Positions 1-8,428 of a stretch of DNA of 16,426 bases are shown piece after piece; the stretch's first letter is position 1, and each line of letters starts with the position of its first letter. The stretch comes from Cyclobacteriaceae bacterium (lineage in GTDB: Bacteria; Bacteroidota; Bacteroidia; Cytophagales; Cyclobacteriaceae). A model generated the notes under the pieces. That model had not been told where the DNA came from. It did no database searches and saw only the letters and a list, made by a program, of their open reading frames with translations. Position numbers and translations under genes: made by a program. The stretch spans positions 1-16,426 of the forward strand of contig JAKISE010000074.1 of assembly GCA_021648745.1 (NCBI GenBank), written 5' to 3'.

Positions 1-146
1 CAAAGATTTGTTCTGATAGCCAGCAACTTGCCACTATTATGTAGCACTACCTATTCAGCCACCTTGTGATATTATAAAGTAATCCATAGTTACAAAGCAA
101 TAGATTATAGTGTGATTTAAATATTTCGTTTTGTTTTTTTATGTGG

Positions 147-3100
147 CTAATTTGAAATTAGAACCCGCTGAGAACTAATTCCCGTTTTGGTTCTTAAAGA
201 GAAGATATAGACCCCATTTTCTAGGGTATAGTCTTCTAACTTAAATCGGTAACTACCAGAAGTTTTTTGTCCTAAATCATAGGTTTTTATTTTTTGCCCA
301 GTAACCGTCATTATTTCAATTAGCACCTCGGTTGATCCAGTTAGTTCATAATCTATTGTAAAATCTCCTTTTGAGGGAACAGGGTAAATGGAATAAGCAC
401 TAACCTCAGATGCTTTTTCAACCCCTAGAGGCTCGGTTTGTATGTAAATATTATCAACCGACCAACCCCAGCCAACATTTTGAGCATTGGAAAACATTCT
501 AAATCTAAATAATAACGTATCTCCTACACTAAATTTATTTGTAAGGTTGATGGCATGGTTTACATATAATCCATAGGTTACTTCAGCACTTGAAGTATAG
601 GCTGTTTGCCATTTGGCTTGTGCACTTGCATCATATCCATCTTCAATAGGTATCCAATTTAACCCATCTTTGGTTGCCTCAACTACCACATAGTCGTTAA
701 AGGCAGCCTCTCCAAAACTTGCCCCTGTATCTCCAGGTTCTACCAGGGCTATATCTTTATAGTTAAAGATAGAATTAGTACTGGATACAATAATGGGTTG
801 TTTTAAGATGTTCGATAATTCTGAATTAGTTTGGTAATTATGAGGCGATTGCAAAGCCTCATTAAGGGTTGTCTCAAACGGTTTAATTTCCAGTCCACTT
901 AGTATATGGTTAGAGGGGTTATTAAAGAAAACGCCACTTTCAGTAGCTGTATTAAAAATACCCCAAGCAACAACGGAAGACCGAGCCGACTGAAAAGGAG
1001 CTCCGTTAAAATAATTAATCAGTTTAACCTCTTTGTTTCCTGCTGAAATGCCTTCTAAATATAAAATATATTCTCCTGCAGTTGCAGCAAGCAAGGTGCT
1101 ATTATAAACCTCATCAATAAAAATTTGAGTCGAATCAAAAGCTTCAGTTACATTTAATACAAGAGCTAGTTCTTTTTGAGGGCTCGTTCCATAAGCTGTA
1201 ATCGTAGGAGTTTCTTTAAAAGCAGTTTGCGAATTACTTACTGTTGCCGTCCAAATGCCTCTGCCATGTGTAGCAATTACAATTTGATTATCTTGCCCTT
1301 TCATATCCCAAACAGCTACTTTGGGCATGTTGCTATCAAGCAAATTCCAAGTAGCTCCATTATCCAGCGATTCCACTATACCGATGTCCGTACCAACCCA
1401 TAAAATATCCGGGTTATCTGTATGTACATATAAACAATATACAGCAACATCAGGAAAACCGGTACTACTGGTAGTGTTTGTTCCAAATCCGGAAATATCT
1501 GCCCAGGTTACTCCTAAATCATCTGTTCTTAAAATTTTAGCACTTTTGGCAAACGAAAATAAGGCATAAGCCGTATTAGGCTCAGTGGGGTGAGAAGCCA
1601 GCCTTGTAATTCTTCCTGACACCTCTGATGAACTACTTGTTTCTGTAAATGTTTGTCCCTGATCGGTTGATACGTGAATTCTTCGGGTAGAAGAAATGCC
1701 ACTGCCAGCCCAAATAATGTTGGCATCTGCTCTTGAGACTTCTACGTCCATAAAACTGCTTGCATTACTAGTATCCCAAAAATTAGTAATGGAAGTTAAG
1801 TTCCAATTTTGGCCAAAGTTTTCTGATTTAAAAACTCCATCTGAAGATACGGTATAGATTACATCTGGTAAAGCTTTTGAGTTGGCTAATTTCGAAATAA
1901 AAGGATGGTCTCCACTTAGCCCACTAGTAGCATTAACAAACGAAGCTCCGCCATTGGTTGATCTCCTGAAGCTATTAAATTGAGAACCTCCAATTAGTTT
2001 ATCAGGGTTGTTATTATTCCACAGTACTTCAAACCCATCTCCACCAATTTTAAAACTATAATTAGTAGTGGCATCGGCACCCACCGGAGATTGCCAGGTA
2101 CCGTTATCCTGCAAGCCTCCAAAATAGGCATCTTCTCCAGGCTTTTTGTCTGCTCCGTAAAACTGCCCTGTATTATAGGTGTTACCCACCATCGTCCAAT
2201 CTCCTTCGGTTACACCCGGATTAGCAGACGTTTTAGAAATAAAAGGGCCACCATCAGTAGAAAGTAAAATTCTAAATGTTTTAGCTGCATCGTCTTCTTT
2301 TATAGCTACTAATTCGTGATGATCAGGGTGCACATCAACCCCAAATGTGCTAAAAGAATTAGTTCCATCAAAATCATTATAAGGATCAGCCACAATATCT
2401 GTATCAGCATCTAATACATCTACTTCCGTAACCATAATGTTTAATGTTGAAGAAGGCAAACTTGCCGCATCCCATGTAGCATTAGGTGTTAATACAGGCC
2501 ACAAATTATACATTTGTTTAAATATATGGCCACCATTTACTGTAATACCAGCATCTGGGGTAGTTGCATTATAGTCCACATTATTAACGTATAAATACTC
2601 TCTGCTATGAGTATCAGTAGCACCACTTGTATTAGATTCAAAAAGATTAAACACACCATCAACTTGTTGATCTCTAAACGACACCATTAATTGGCGGTTT
2701 GCATCAGTATCCCATGCCTCAAACGGCACATCTACATAGTCTTGATAAGAATAATCACCATCCGGAACCCCTGAACCTTGACCTGCAGGCACTGTAAAAC
2801 GATGTGCTTTTTGGGATAAGCCTGCGCCAAATCTTATTTCTACACTTGTTTCATTTGCGTCATCACCTACGTCTAAAGCTCCACCAAATGCAGAAGCGCT
2901 AAAACTGACAAATGACATAAATATGTCCGTTCCATTCTCTTCTACATTATAAATTACTGCAGTAGAACTACCTCCTGTTCCTAACACTACTTTAACTATA
3001 GAAACACCTCCTGCATAGACTACGTTTTCATCATAGGGCGAACACAAAACTGTATTGTCAAACCATCCCTGACCTCCTAAATAATTTGCTGAAGTACCAC

Positions 3101-4208
3101 TAAAAGAGACCTCTACCAATGTCCAAGTAGCTCCAGCATCGCTTGATACATATAAATCAGATCCTGAACCTGTAGATGGTCCCTCTGTAGATGCAAATAC
3201 CCTATTAGGATTAACAGGCGAAACAGCAATTTCTACTCTGCCATTAGGACTCATTCCTGTGTTCGAGAGCGTCCAGCTATCTCCTGCATCAATAGATTTC
3301 CATACGCCTTCACCGTTAGATGCGGCATATTGAACATTAAAATTGCCTGGAGTAGCCACAATATGTTGGTATTTTCTACTTGAAGAAGTAGATAAAAGTG
3401 TATTTGTCCAATTTGCTCCCCCATCTACGGTTTTAAAAATACCAGATTCAATATCAACGCTATTCGTGGTACAAATAACAATAATATTTTCATCGTTAGG
3501 GTCAACAATTAATCGGTTGATATTTTGAAAATCAACATTTCCGGCAGTTGAAGCTAATTGTGTCCATGTTTCGCCTTCATCCACTGATTTAAAAATGCCA
3601 TTGCCTGTAATTAAATCTGCCCCACCTAATCCACCTTCACCAGTTCCGGCATATAATATTGAGGGGTTTGATTCTACCAGAGCAATAGTTGTAAATGCAA
3701 TATTGGGTAAGTCTTTTGTTTTTTCTATCCAACTCGAACCCCCATCTGTGGTTTTCCATATTCCGCCTCCAACAGAACCAATAACCCACGTATTTTGGGT
3801 AGCATCTTGTGGCATAACCACCGTAACTCTAGTTCTTCCTGGCACATTGGCAGGGCCTCTTTCCGTCCATACAATTGTATTAGCCCCACTTGATTTAGCA
3901 TTGTTGACATACATCAACATTCTGCTTTTAGCTTTTTCTAATTCTTTTATAGCATAATTTGTTGGATAAGATGGAGCTGTCTCTCCTTCCTTTGTTCTAA
4001 TCCCTCTTTGAAAAAGCGCGAATTCATCTGGTCCATCATATTTATGAACTCCCGCTTTTTTTGCTGCTCTTTTTTCGAGAATTTGTTTATCCCATGCTTG
4101 TTGGGAAGTTAGTTCACTTGTTTTACTTAAAAATTGGTTTTTGCCTAATAAATATACAATAATTATTAATGCAGAACTAATGATTAAAATCGGTAATTTT
4201 GTTTTCAT
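147..4208 (-). CDS. Secreted BNR/sortilin-type beta-propeller protein with T9SS sorting domain
   Basis: This 1353-residue protein is predicted to cross the inner membrane by Sec and the outer membrane by the type IX system. The N-terminus has a basic start and a hydrophobic run (about residues 5-22) but no clear AxA cleavage site, so signal peptide versus anchor is unresolved. Asp-box/BNR-like motifs recur at about 150-160 (IWKTTDGGSSW), 205-215, 258-267, 303-312, 352-362, 748-757, 792-802, 844-854, 892-902 and 944-954, as in sortilin/Vps10 or sialidase-like propellers. The propeller ends with IATHGRGIW (978-986). An unrelated segment at about 405-605 interrupts the blades. A jelly-roll-like module lies at about 1130-1258 (DYVVVEATKDG, GWGWSVDNIYI). 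The C-terminal 80 residues (YPVPSKGDF at 1275-1283, then NGVYIFSLRT) match the T9SS type A sorting domain. Substrate and enzymatic activity are unknown; the propeller may bind glycans or proteins. It is transcribed divergently from the pterin genes. Confidence 0.9.
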   Translation of the reverse strand: MKTKLPILIISSALIIIVYLLGKNQFLSKTSELTSQQAWDKQILEKRAAKKAGVHKYDGPDEFALFQRGIRTKEGETAPSYPTNYAIKELEKAKSRMLMYVNNAKSSGANTIVWTERGPANVPGRTRVTVVMPQDATQNTWVIGSVGGGIWKTTDGGSSWIEKTKDLPNIAFTTIALVESNPSILYAGTGEGGLGGADLITGNGIFKSVDEGETWTQLASTAGNVDFQNINRLIVDPNDENIIVICTTNSVDIESGIFKTVDGGANWTNTLLSTSSSRKYQHIVATPGNFNVQYAASNGEGVWKSIDAGDSWTLSNTGMSPNGRVEIAVSPVNPNRVFASTEGPSTGSGSDLYVSSDAGATWTLVEVSFSGTSANYLGGQGWFDNTVLCSPYDENVVYAGGVSIVKVVLGTGGSSTAVIYNVEENGTDIFMSFVSFSASAFGGALDVGDDANETSVEIRFGAGLSQKAHRFTVPAGQGSGVPDGDYSYQDYVDVPFEAWDTDANRQLMVSFRDQQVDGVFNLFESNTSGATDTHSREYLYVNNVDYNATTPDAGITVNGGHIFKQMYNLWPVLTPNATWDAASLPSSTLNIMVTEVDVLDADTDIVADPYNDFDGTNSFSTFGVDVHPDHHELVAIKEDDAAKTFRILLSTDGGPFISKTSANPGVTEGDWTMVGNTYNTGQFYGADKKPGEDAYFGGLQDNGTWQSPVGADATTNYSFKIGGDGFEVLWNNNNPDKLIGGSQFNSFRRSTNGGASFVNATSGLSGDHPFISKLANSKALPDVIYTVSSDGVFKSENFGQNWNLTSITNFWDTSNASSFMDVEVSRADANIIWAGSGISSTRRIHVSTDQGQTFTETSSSSEVSGRITRLASHPTEPNTAYALFSFAKSAKILRTDDLGVTWADISGFGTNTTSSTGFPDVAVYCLYVHTDNPDILWVGTDIGIVESLDNGATWNLLDSNMPKVAVWDMKGQDNQIVIATHGRGIWTATVSNSQTAFKETPTITAYGTSPQKELALVLNVTEAFDSTQIFIDEVYNSTLLAATAGEYILYLEGISAGNKEVKLINYFNGAPFQSARSSVVAWGIFNTATESGVFFNNPSNHILSGLEIKPFETTLNEALQSPHNYQTNSELSNILKQPIIVSSTNSIFNYKDIALVEPGDTGASFGEAAFNDYVVVEATKDGLNWIPIEDGYDASAQAKWQTAYTSSAEVTYGLYVNHAINLTNKFSVGDTLLFRFRMFSNAQNVGWGWSVDNIYIQTEPLGVEKASEVSAYSIYPVPSKGDFTIDYELTGSTEVLIEIMTVTGQKIKTYDLGQKTSGSYRFKLEDYTLENGVYIFSLRTKTGISSQRVLISN

Positions 4209-4371
4209 ATATTTCTTGGTTGATAAATAAATAATTGATTTTTACAAAAAATTACAATAATATAGTTTTAAGTAATATTTAGCAATCTAAAATGTTGTTA
4301 AAAATTGAAATATCTTAAAATTCGTGCGCTATTTATTGTTTACTGATAAAGAAAAGTAACCATTGCAATCA

Positions 4372-4779
4372 ATGAAAGTTTCTGTTTTTAGAAAAGAACA
4401 TTTTAATGCCGCTCATAGACTTTTTAATCCTAATTGGACATTTGAAAAGAATGAAGCTGTTTTTGGCAAATGCAATAACAAGTTTTATCACGGGCATAAT
4501 TATGAAGTAATAGTTCAGCTTACGGGAACTCCCAACCCCGAAACAGGGTTTGTATATGACTTAAAGTTGTTAAGTGAATTAATAAAGGAACATATTTTAG
4601 ATAAATTCGATCATAGAAATTTAAATGAAGAGCTTGAAGCGTTTAAGAATTTAATTCCTACAGCTGAAAATATTTCGATTGTTATTTACAATAAATTACG
4701 TCCTTTAATTGATCATCAATTAGATTTGAAAATCACACTATACGAAACACCTCGAAACTATGTCCAGTACCCTGCCTAA
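4372..4779 (+). CDS. 6-pyruvoyl-tetrahydropterin synthase / QueD family enzyme
   Basis: This 135-residue enzyme acts on 7,8-dihydroneopterin triphosphate, the product of the neighbouring FolE, giving 6-pyruvoyl-tetrahydropterin or, in QueD, 6-carboxy-tetrahydropterin for queuosine. The family zinc ligands are H15, H40 and H42 (HFNAAH and HGHNY). The catalytic Cys is C34 in GKCNN, the D80-H81 pair (KFDHRN) completes the triad, and E125 (LYETP) is the pterin anchor. The spacing from C34 to the HGH is that of the animal-type synthase (CNN-x3-HGH) and longer than the compact QueD motif, so the physiological product is ambiguous. I chose the ATG at 4372 over a TTG at 4363, because MKVSVFRKEHF begins like family members. 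The 3' end overlaps folE by 20 bases, which implies co-transcription and possibly coupled translation. Confidence 0.9.
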   Translation: MKVSVFRKEHFNAAHRLFNPNWTFEKNEAVFGKCNNKFYHGHNYEVIVQLTGTPNPETGFVYDLKLLSELIKEHILDKFDHRNLNEELEAFKNLIPTAENISIVIYNKLRPLIDHQLDLKITLYETPRNYVQYPA

Positions 4780-5437
4780 ACCTCCGCTCGAAGATGTTGG
4801 AGATAACCATGTTGCTTCTTCCATTGAAACTCCTCTAAGAGGCAATGCATTTGAGGTTTCTAATTCGGAAAAAATAGAAAAAATTGCTTCGCATTTTAGA
4901 GGAATAATGGAAACGCTGGGGCTCGACCTTACAGACGATAGTTTAAGGGGCACTCCTTTAAGAGTAGCTAAAATGTATATTGATGAAGTCTTTAGTGGGC
5001 TAGATCCTGCAAACAAACCTGCAACTACTCTTTTCGATAATAAATTTAATTATAACGAGATGGTTGTTGAAAAGGAAATAACATTTTACTCCCATTGTGA
5101 GCATCATTTTGTGCCTATTATTGGAAAAGCCCATGTTGCCTATATATCTTCTGGTACAGTGATAGGTCTTTCAAAAATAAATCGGGTAGTTCAATACTAT
5201 GCAAAACGCCCTCAAGTGCAAGAACGGTTAACCATTCAAATTGCCGAAGATTTAAAAAAGACACTCCAAACAGAAGACGTTGCGGTTGTAATGGATGCCG
5301 ATCACCTATGTGTTTCATCTAGAGGAGTAAACGACACAAATAGCAAAACTGGAACAGCCTTTTTTAGCGGAAAATTTAAAGAGCAAAACACCAAGGCAGA
5401 GTTTCTTAATTATATCAATAATGCAGTCTCTAAATAA
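4760..5437 (+). CDS. folE: GTP cyclohydrolase I (FolE)
   Basis: The enzyme converts GTP to 7,8-dihydroneopterin triphosphate and formate in the cytoplasm. This is the entry step for folate, and also for biopterin or queuosine precursors. The protein has 225 residues, normal for the family. Zinc ligands are C113 and H116 in SHCEHHF and C184 in DADHLCVSSRG; all sit three residues later than the E. coli ligands C110, H113 and C181. H115 corresponds to the catalytic His. The FVPIIGKAHVAYI and GLSKINRVVQYYAKRPQVQERLT blocks are typical. The first 35 residues are variable and poorly conserved. The gene begins inside the upstream synthase gene, so the two form an operon making a dihydroneopterin-derived pterin. 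No convincing terminator follows. Confidence 0.96.
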   Translation: MSSTLPKPPLEDVGDNHVASSIETPLRGNAFEVSNSEKIEKIASHFRGIMETLGLDLTDDSLRGTPLRVAKMYIDEVFSGLDPANKPATTLFDNKFNYNEMVVEKEITFYSHCEHHFVPIIGKAHVAYISSGTVIGLSKINRVVQYYAKRPQVQERLTIQIAEDLKKTLQTEDVAVVMDADHLCVSSRGVNDTNSKTGTAFFSGKFKEQNTKAEFLNYINNAVSK

Positions 5438-5513
5438 TTCACGAGCTGTACGGCTGACTTCAATCTTCAACTTAATTTTTCCTTGATTCTATTTCTTTTA
5501 ACGCATGTTCTAA

Positions 5514-5521
5514 TATCTTTG
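5514..5521 (+). promoter_or_regulatory. Promoter -7 box of the Bacteroidota type upstream of hppA
   Basis: TATCTTTG followed by C matches the Bacteroidota sigma-A -7 consensus TAnnTTTG. The predicted start of transcription is about 5528, giving a leader of about 20 bases before the hppA ATG. No clear -33 TTTG lies at the usual 18-21 base spacing; the nearest TTG, at 5483, is too far. The box is seen in the sequence, but its function is inferred. Confidence 0.45.
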
Positions 5522-5550
5522 CACAGTTTTTAAAAAACGAGTAAAAAAGT

Positions 5551-7737
5551 ATGAACAATATAATTTATTTAATCCCTGCAATGGGGGTAATTGCACTTGT
5601 TATAATGATGTTCAAAAGTGCGTGGGTTACCAAACAAGATGCTGGGGATGCCAAAATGCAAGAATTGGCTAAATACATAGCAGATGGTGCTATGGCATTT
5701 TTGAAAGCAGAATGGAAAGTGCTTTCCTATTTTGCCATCATTACTGCTATTCTACTAGGCTACTCAGGTACACTGGTAGAGGACTCTAGTCCCATCATAG
5801 CAATATCATTTTTAATTGGTGCAGTGCTTTCAGCATTTGCTGGTTACTTAGGAATGAATATTGCCACTAAGGCAAACGTTAGAACTACCGAAGCTGCAAA
5901 AACTAGTCTTCAAAAAGCATTAAAAGTTTCGTTTAATGGCGGATCCGTTATGGGATTAGGAGTGGCAGGGCTTGCCATTATAGGACTTGGAAGTGTATTT
6001 ATAGTGCTTTTGCAAATATTTGTACCCGAAGGTGTTGCAGCCACAGGTATTGAAATGAGAACAGCTATCGAAGTGTTAGCTGGATTCTCCTTAGGTGCTG
6101 AGTCAATTGCACTTTTTGCCCGTGTAGGTGGTGGTATTTATACCAAAGCAGCCGATGTAGGGGCTGATTTAGTAGGTAAAGTTGAAGCAGGCATTCCTGA
6201 AGATGATATTCGTAATCCTGCAACTATTGCTGATAATGTAGGTGATAATGTGGGTGACGTAGCCGGAATGGGAGCTGATTTATTTGGTTCTTATGTAGCA
6301 ACAATTTTAGCCACCATGGTATTAGGCCAAGAAATTTCTTCTAACGATGCCTTTGGAGGAATGGCTCCAATGTTACTCCCAATGCTTATTGCAGGGGTTG
6401 GAATTATTGCTTCAATAATAGGCATGATGCTAGTTCGTATTTCTGGAGAAAATGGATCGGTGCAGAAAGCACTGAATTTGGGAAATTGGGCATCTATAAT
6501 CATAGTAGTTATTGCTTCCTACCCTTTGGTAATGTATTTGCTTCCTGCTAATCTTTCAATTAGAGGCTTTCATTTTACAAACCTAGATGTATTTTATGCC
6601 ATTGTAGTTGGCTCAATTGTGGGTGCTTTAATGAGCATTATTACAGAATATTACACAGCAATGGGTAAAAAACCTGTTAACTCAATTGTTCAGCAATCTG
6701 CTACTGGCCATGCTACCAATATCATTGGTGGTCTTGCTGTAGGAATGGAATCTACAGTATTGCCAATTTTAGTGTTAGCCGCAGGAATATATGGATCACA
6801 TCACTTTGCAGGATTATACGGTGTGGCTATTGCAGCTGCAGGTATGATGGCCACTACTGCCATGCAATTGGCCATTGATGCTTTTGGCCCAATAGCTGAT
6901 AATGCAGGTGGTATTGCAGAAATGAGTCAACTACCGAAGGAAGTTCGTGGCCGTACCGATGTTTTAGATGCCGTAGGTAATACAACTGCAGCTTCAGGCA
7001 AAGGATTTGCCATTGCATCTGCTGCATTAACGGCATTAGCTCTTTTTGCGGCATTTGTTGGCGTAGCAGGAATTGATAGCATTGATATTTATAAAGCCGA
7101 TGTACTCGCGGGTTTATTTGTTGGGGCAATGATACCTTACATTTTCTCATCTCTTGCAATAGCCGCTGTTGGCAGAGCAGCCATGGAAATGGTAAAAGAA
7201 GTTAGACGTCAGTTTAAAGAGATTCCTGGGATAATGGAATATAAGGCAAAGCCTGAGTACGATAAATGTGTAGACATTTCTACCAAAGCATCGCTCCGAG
7301 AAATGGTGCTACCAGGATTAATAGCCCTTCTTTCACCTATTATTGTTGGTTTTACTTTTGGACCAGAAGTACTAGGTGGCTTTTTAGCAGGCATTACGGT
7401 ATCAGGTGTATTAATGGGAATTTTCCAAAACAATGCAGGTGGTGCTTGGGACAATGCTAAAAAATCATTTGAAACCGGTGTTATGGTTGACGGTAAAATG
7501 GAATACAAAGGATCAGCTCCGCACGAAGCTTCTGTTACAGGAGACACCGTAGGTGACCCTTTTAAAGACACTTCTGGGCCATCAATGAATATTCTTATTA
7601 AGCTTACTTCAATTGTAGCCTTAATAATAGCTCCTCATATTTCAGTAAAATCTCACGATATGCACACTGAAATTACTACACCTGCCACAGAAATTATAGT
7701 TGACAACAACCTTCATGAGGTTACAGAAAGTAAGTAG
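5551..7737 (+). CDS. hppA: Membrane-bound ion-translocating pyrophosphatase, K+-dependent type
   Basis: This 728-residue integral membrane enzyme (about 16 helices) hydrolyses cytoplasmic PPi and pumps H+ or Na+ outward. The signature DVGADLVGKVE at 202-212 and the Mg-PPi-binding acidic motif DNVGDNVGD at 228-236 are intact. GNTTAASGKG at 476-485 has Ala at 480 and Gly at 483, the K+-requiring pattern; K+-independent enzymes have Lys and Thr there. At the position where Na+ pumps usually carry Glu (ADLFESYV), this protein has Gly246 (ADLFGSYV), while an extra Glu184 sits in the preceding helix (LGAESIALF). This argues for H+ transport but is inferential. A short polar tail follows the last helix. 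The gene is monocistronic, with its own promoter box upstream and a strong terminator downstream. Confidence 0.96.
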   Translation: MNNIIYLIPAMGVIALVIMMFKSAWVTKQDAGDAKMQELAKYIADGAMAFLKAEWKVLSYFAIITAILLGYSGTLVEDSSPIIAISFLIGAVLSAFAGYLGMNIATKANVRTTEAAKTSLQKALKVSFNGGSVMGLGVAGLAIIGLGSVFIVLLQIFVPEGVAATGIEMRTAIEVLAGFSLGAESIALFARVGGGIYTKAADVGADLVGKVEAGIPEDDIRNPATIADNVGDNVGDVAGMGADLFGSYVATILATMVLGQEISSNDAFGGMAPMLLPMLIAGVGIIASIIGMMLVRISGENGSVQKALNLGNWASIIIVVIASYPLVMYLLPANLSIRGFHFTNLDVFYAIVVGSIVGALMSIITEYYTAMGKKPVNSIVQQSATGHATNIIGGLAVGMESTVLPILVLAAGIYGSHHFAGLYGVAIAAAGMMATTAMQLAIDAFGPIADNAGGIAEMSQLPKEVRGRTDVLDAVGNTTAASGKGFAIASAALTALALFAAFVGVAGIDSIDIYKADVLAGLFVGAMIPYIFSSLAIAAVGRAAMEMVKEVRRQFKEIPGIMEYKAKPEYDKCVDISTKASLREMVLPGLIALLSPIIVGFTFGPEVLGGFLAGITVSGVLMGIFQNNAGGAWDNAKKSFETGVMVDGKMEYKGSAPHEASVTGDTVGDPFKDTSGPSMNILIKLTSIVALIIAPHISVKSHDMHTEITTPATEIIVDNNLHEVTESK

Positions 7738-7761
7738 TTTAAAAATATGTATTAACTTTAG

Positions 7762-7785
7762 AGGCTCCTTTTGGGAGCCTTTTTT
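7762..7785 (+). terminator. Intrinsic terminator after hppA
   Basis: A perfect 7-bp stem (AGGCTCC at 7762-7768 with GGAGCCT at 7774-7780), a 5-base loop and a run of T form a canonical rho-independent terminator 24 bases after the hppA stop. It separates hppA from the DUF2147 gene, which starts 20 bases later. Confidence 0.88.
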
Positions 7786-7805
7786 GTACCAAAAAAAATA
7801 AAACT

Positions 7806-8234
7806 ATGAAGATTCTAAAAATTGCACTATTCCTAATTTCAACCTTATTTGTTTCCAATACTTATGCTCAATCCATTATTGGCAAATGGAAAACTATTGA
7901 TGACGAGACCGGTAAAGAAAAATCTATTGTAGAAATTTATATGAAAGATGGAAAAGCTTTTGGCAAAATCATCAAACTCTTTAGAGGGCCAGAAGAAGAT
8001 CAAGACCCTATATGCGATGTGTGCACAGATTATCGTAAAGACAAAAAGATAATTGGAATGACTGTGGTAACTGATATGGTAAAAGATGGTGACGAATGGG
8101 ACGATGGTGAAATTCTGGATCCTAATAATGGGAAAATATATGATTGCAAGCTTTGGGTAGAGGATGGAAAACTTCAAGTAAGAGGTTATGTAGCCTTCTT
8201 TTTCAGGACACAAACCTGGTTGCCCGTAAAGTAG
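7806..8234 (+). CDS. Secreted DUF2147 domain protein
   Basis: This is a 142-residue exported protein of unknown function. Residues 1-21 form a Sec signal peptide (basic MKILK, hydrophobic core, SNTYA before Q22). The mature part from SIIGKWKTIDDETGKEKSIVE through the CDVC pair, the YRKDKKIIG and GKIYDCKLWVEDGKLQVRGY blocks, to TWLPVK is a complete DUF2147 domain, a small beta-barrel-like periplasmic or outer-membrane family common in Bacteroidota and Proteobacteria. The two cysteines in CDVC (about 59-62), plus one in YDCKL, could form a disulfide or bind metal; this is a guess. It lies directly after the hppA terminator, so it probably has its own unidentified promoter. Its stop codon lies inside the first copy of the downstream duplication. 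Confidence 0.88.
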   Translation: MKILKIALFLISTLFVSNTYAQSIIGKWKTIDDETGKEKSIVEIYMKDGKAFGKIIKLFRGPEEDQDPICDVCTDYRKDKKIIGMTVVTDMVKDGDEWDDGEILDPNNGKIYDCKLWVEDGKLQVRGYVAFFFRTQTWLPVK

Positions 8235-8331
8235 GCATTTCACCCAAATTAGAAATATAGGTATTTATCTCATAAAACTCATACCTCCAAGCAACACCTT
8301 TGAACTATAAGTTTTTTCATAAGGTTCAAGT
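8231..8331 (+). repeat. Copy 1 of a 181-base-period intergenic direct repeat
   Basis: This copy aligns without gaps to 8412-8512. It has a perfect 22-base block at 8246-8267, a 28-base block with one mismatch at 8295-8322 (including CACCTTTGAAC), and weaker matches between and around them. The first bases overlap the end of the DUF2147 gene. A short hairpin can form between TTGAAC at 8300-8305 and GTTCAA at 8324-8329. Function is unknown; it could be a promoter/operator unit or the 5' part of a small RNA. Confidence 0.75.
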
Positions 8332-8337
8332 TTACTT

Positions 8338-8361
8338 GGCATACAGTTAGGTGCTTTTTTT
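8338..8361 (+). terminator. Possible weak terminator after repeat copy 1
   Basis: GCAT at 8339-8342 can pair with GTGC at 8351-8354 (one G-T pair), followed by seven T. The stem is short, so this is tentative. Its position matches that of the stronger terminator after copy 2. Confidence 0.3.
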
Positions 8362-8411
8362 GTATAAAACAGCTAAATTTTTCTCCACCCCATCTACTGC
8401 CTAAGAATAGC

Positions 8412-8428
8412 TTAGGTAATTTACCTAA
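8412..8428. promoter_or_regulatory. Perfect palindrome TTAGGTAA-T-TTACCTAA, operator candidate
   Basis: Two 8-base half-sites are perfectly inverted around a single T. The copy 1 equivalent, at the DUF2147 stop codon (about 8232-8246), is a degenerate version. A related smaller inverted repeat, GGTATTTACC, lies at 8441-8450. The arrangement suggests a dimeric regulator's binding site, but no regulator is identified. Confidence 0.45.

Noticed and set aside
1..146. Open frame from the left edge to a stop at 67-69 that might be the end of another gene
   Set aside because: It has only 22 codons, no recognisable motif and no start in the window.
3595..3957. 120-codon open frame on the plus strand opposite the propeller gene
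   Set aside because: It is antisense to the Asp-box repeats and is explained by their codon composition; it shows no domain.
4363..4371. TTG start for the pterin synthase
   Set aside because: An ATG three codons later gives the normal family N-terminus.
5440..5460. Possible terminator after folE (AGCT-GTAC-GGCT)
   Set aside because: The stem has only four pairs, one of them G-U, and no T-run follows.
7209..7571. 120-codon open frame on the minus strand within hppA
   Set aside because: It is a shadow of a strongly conserved membrane protein gene, with no motif of its own.
7753..7760. TAACTTTA as a promoter box for the DUF2147 gene
   Set aside because: The final G is missing, and the transcript would begin inside the hppA terminator hairpin.
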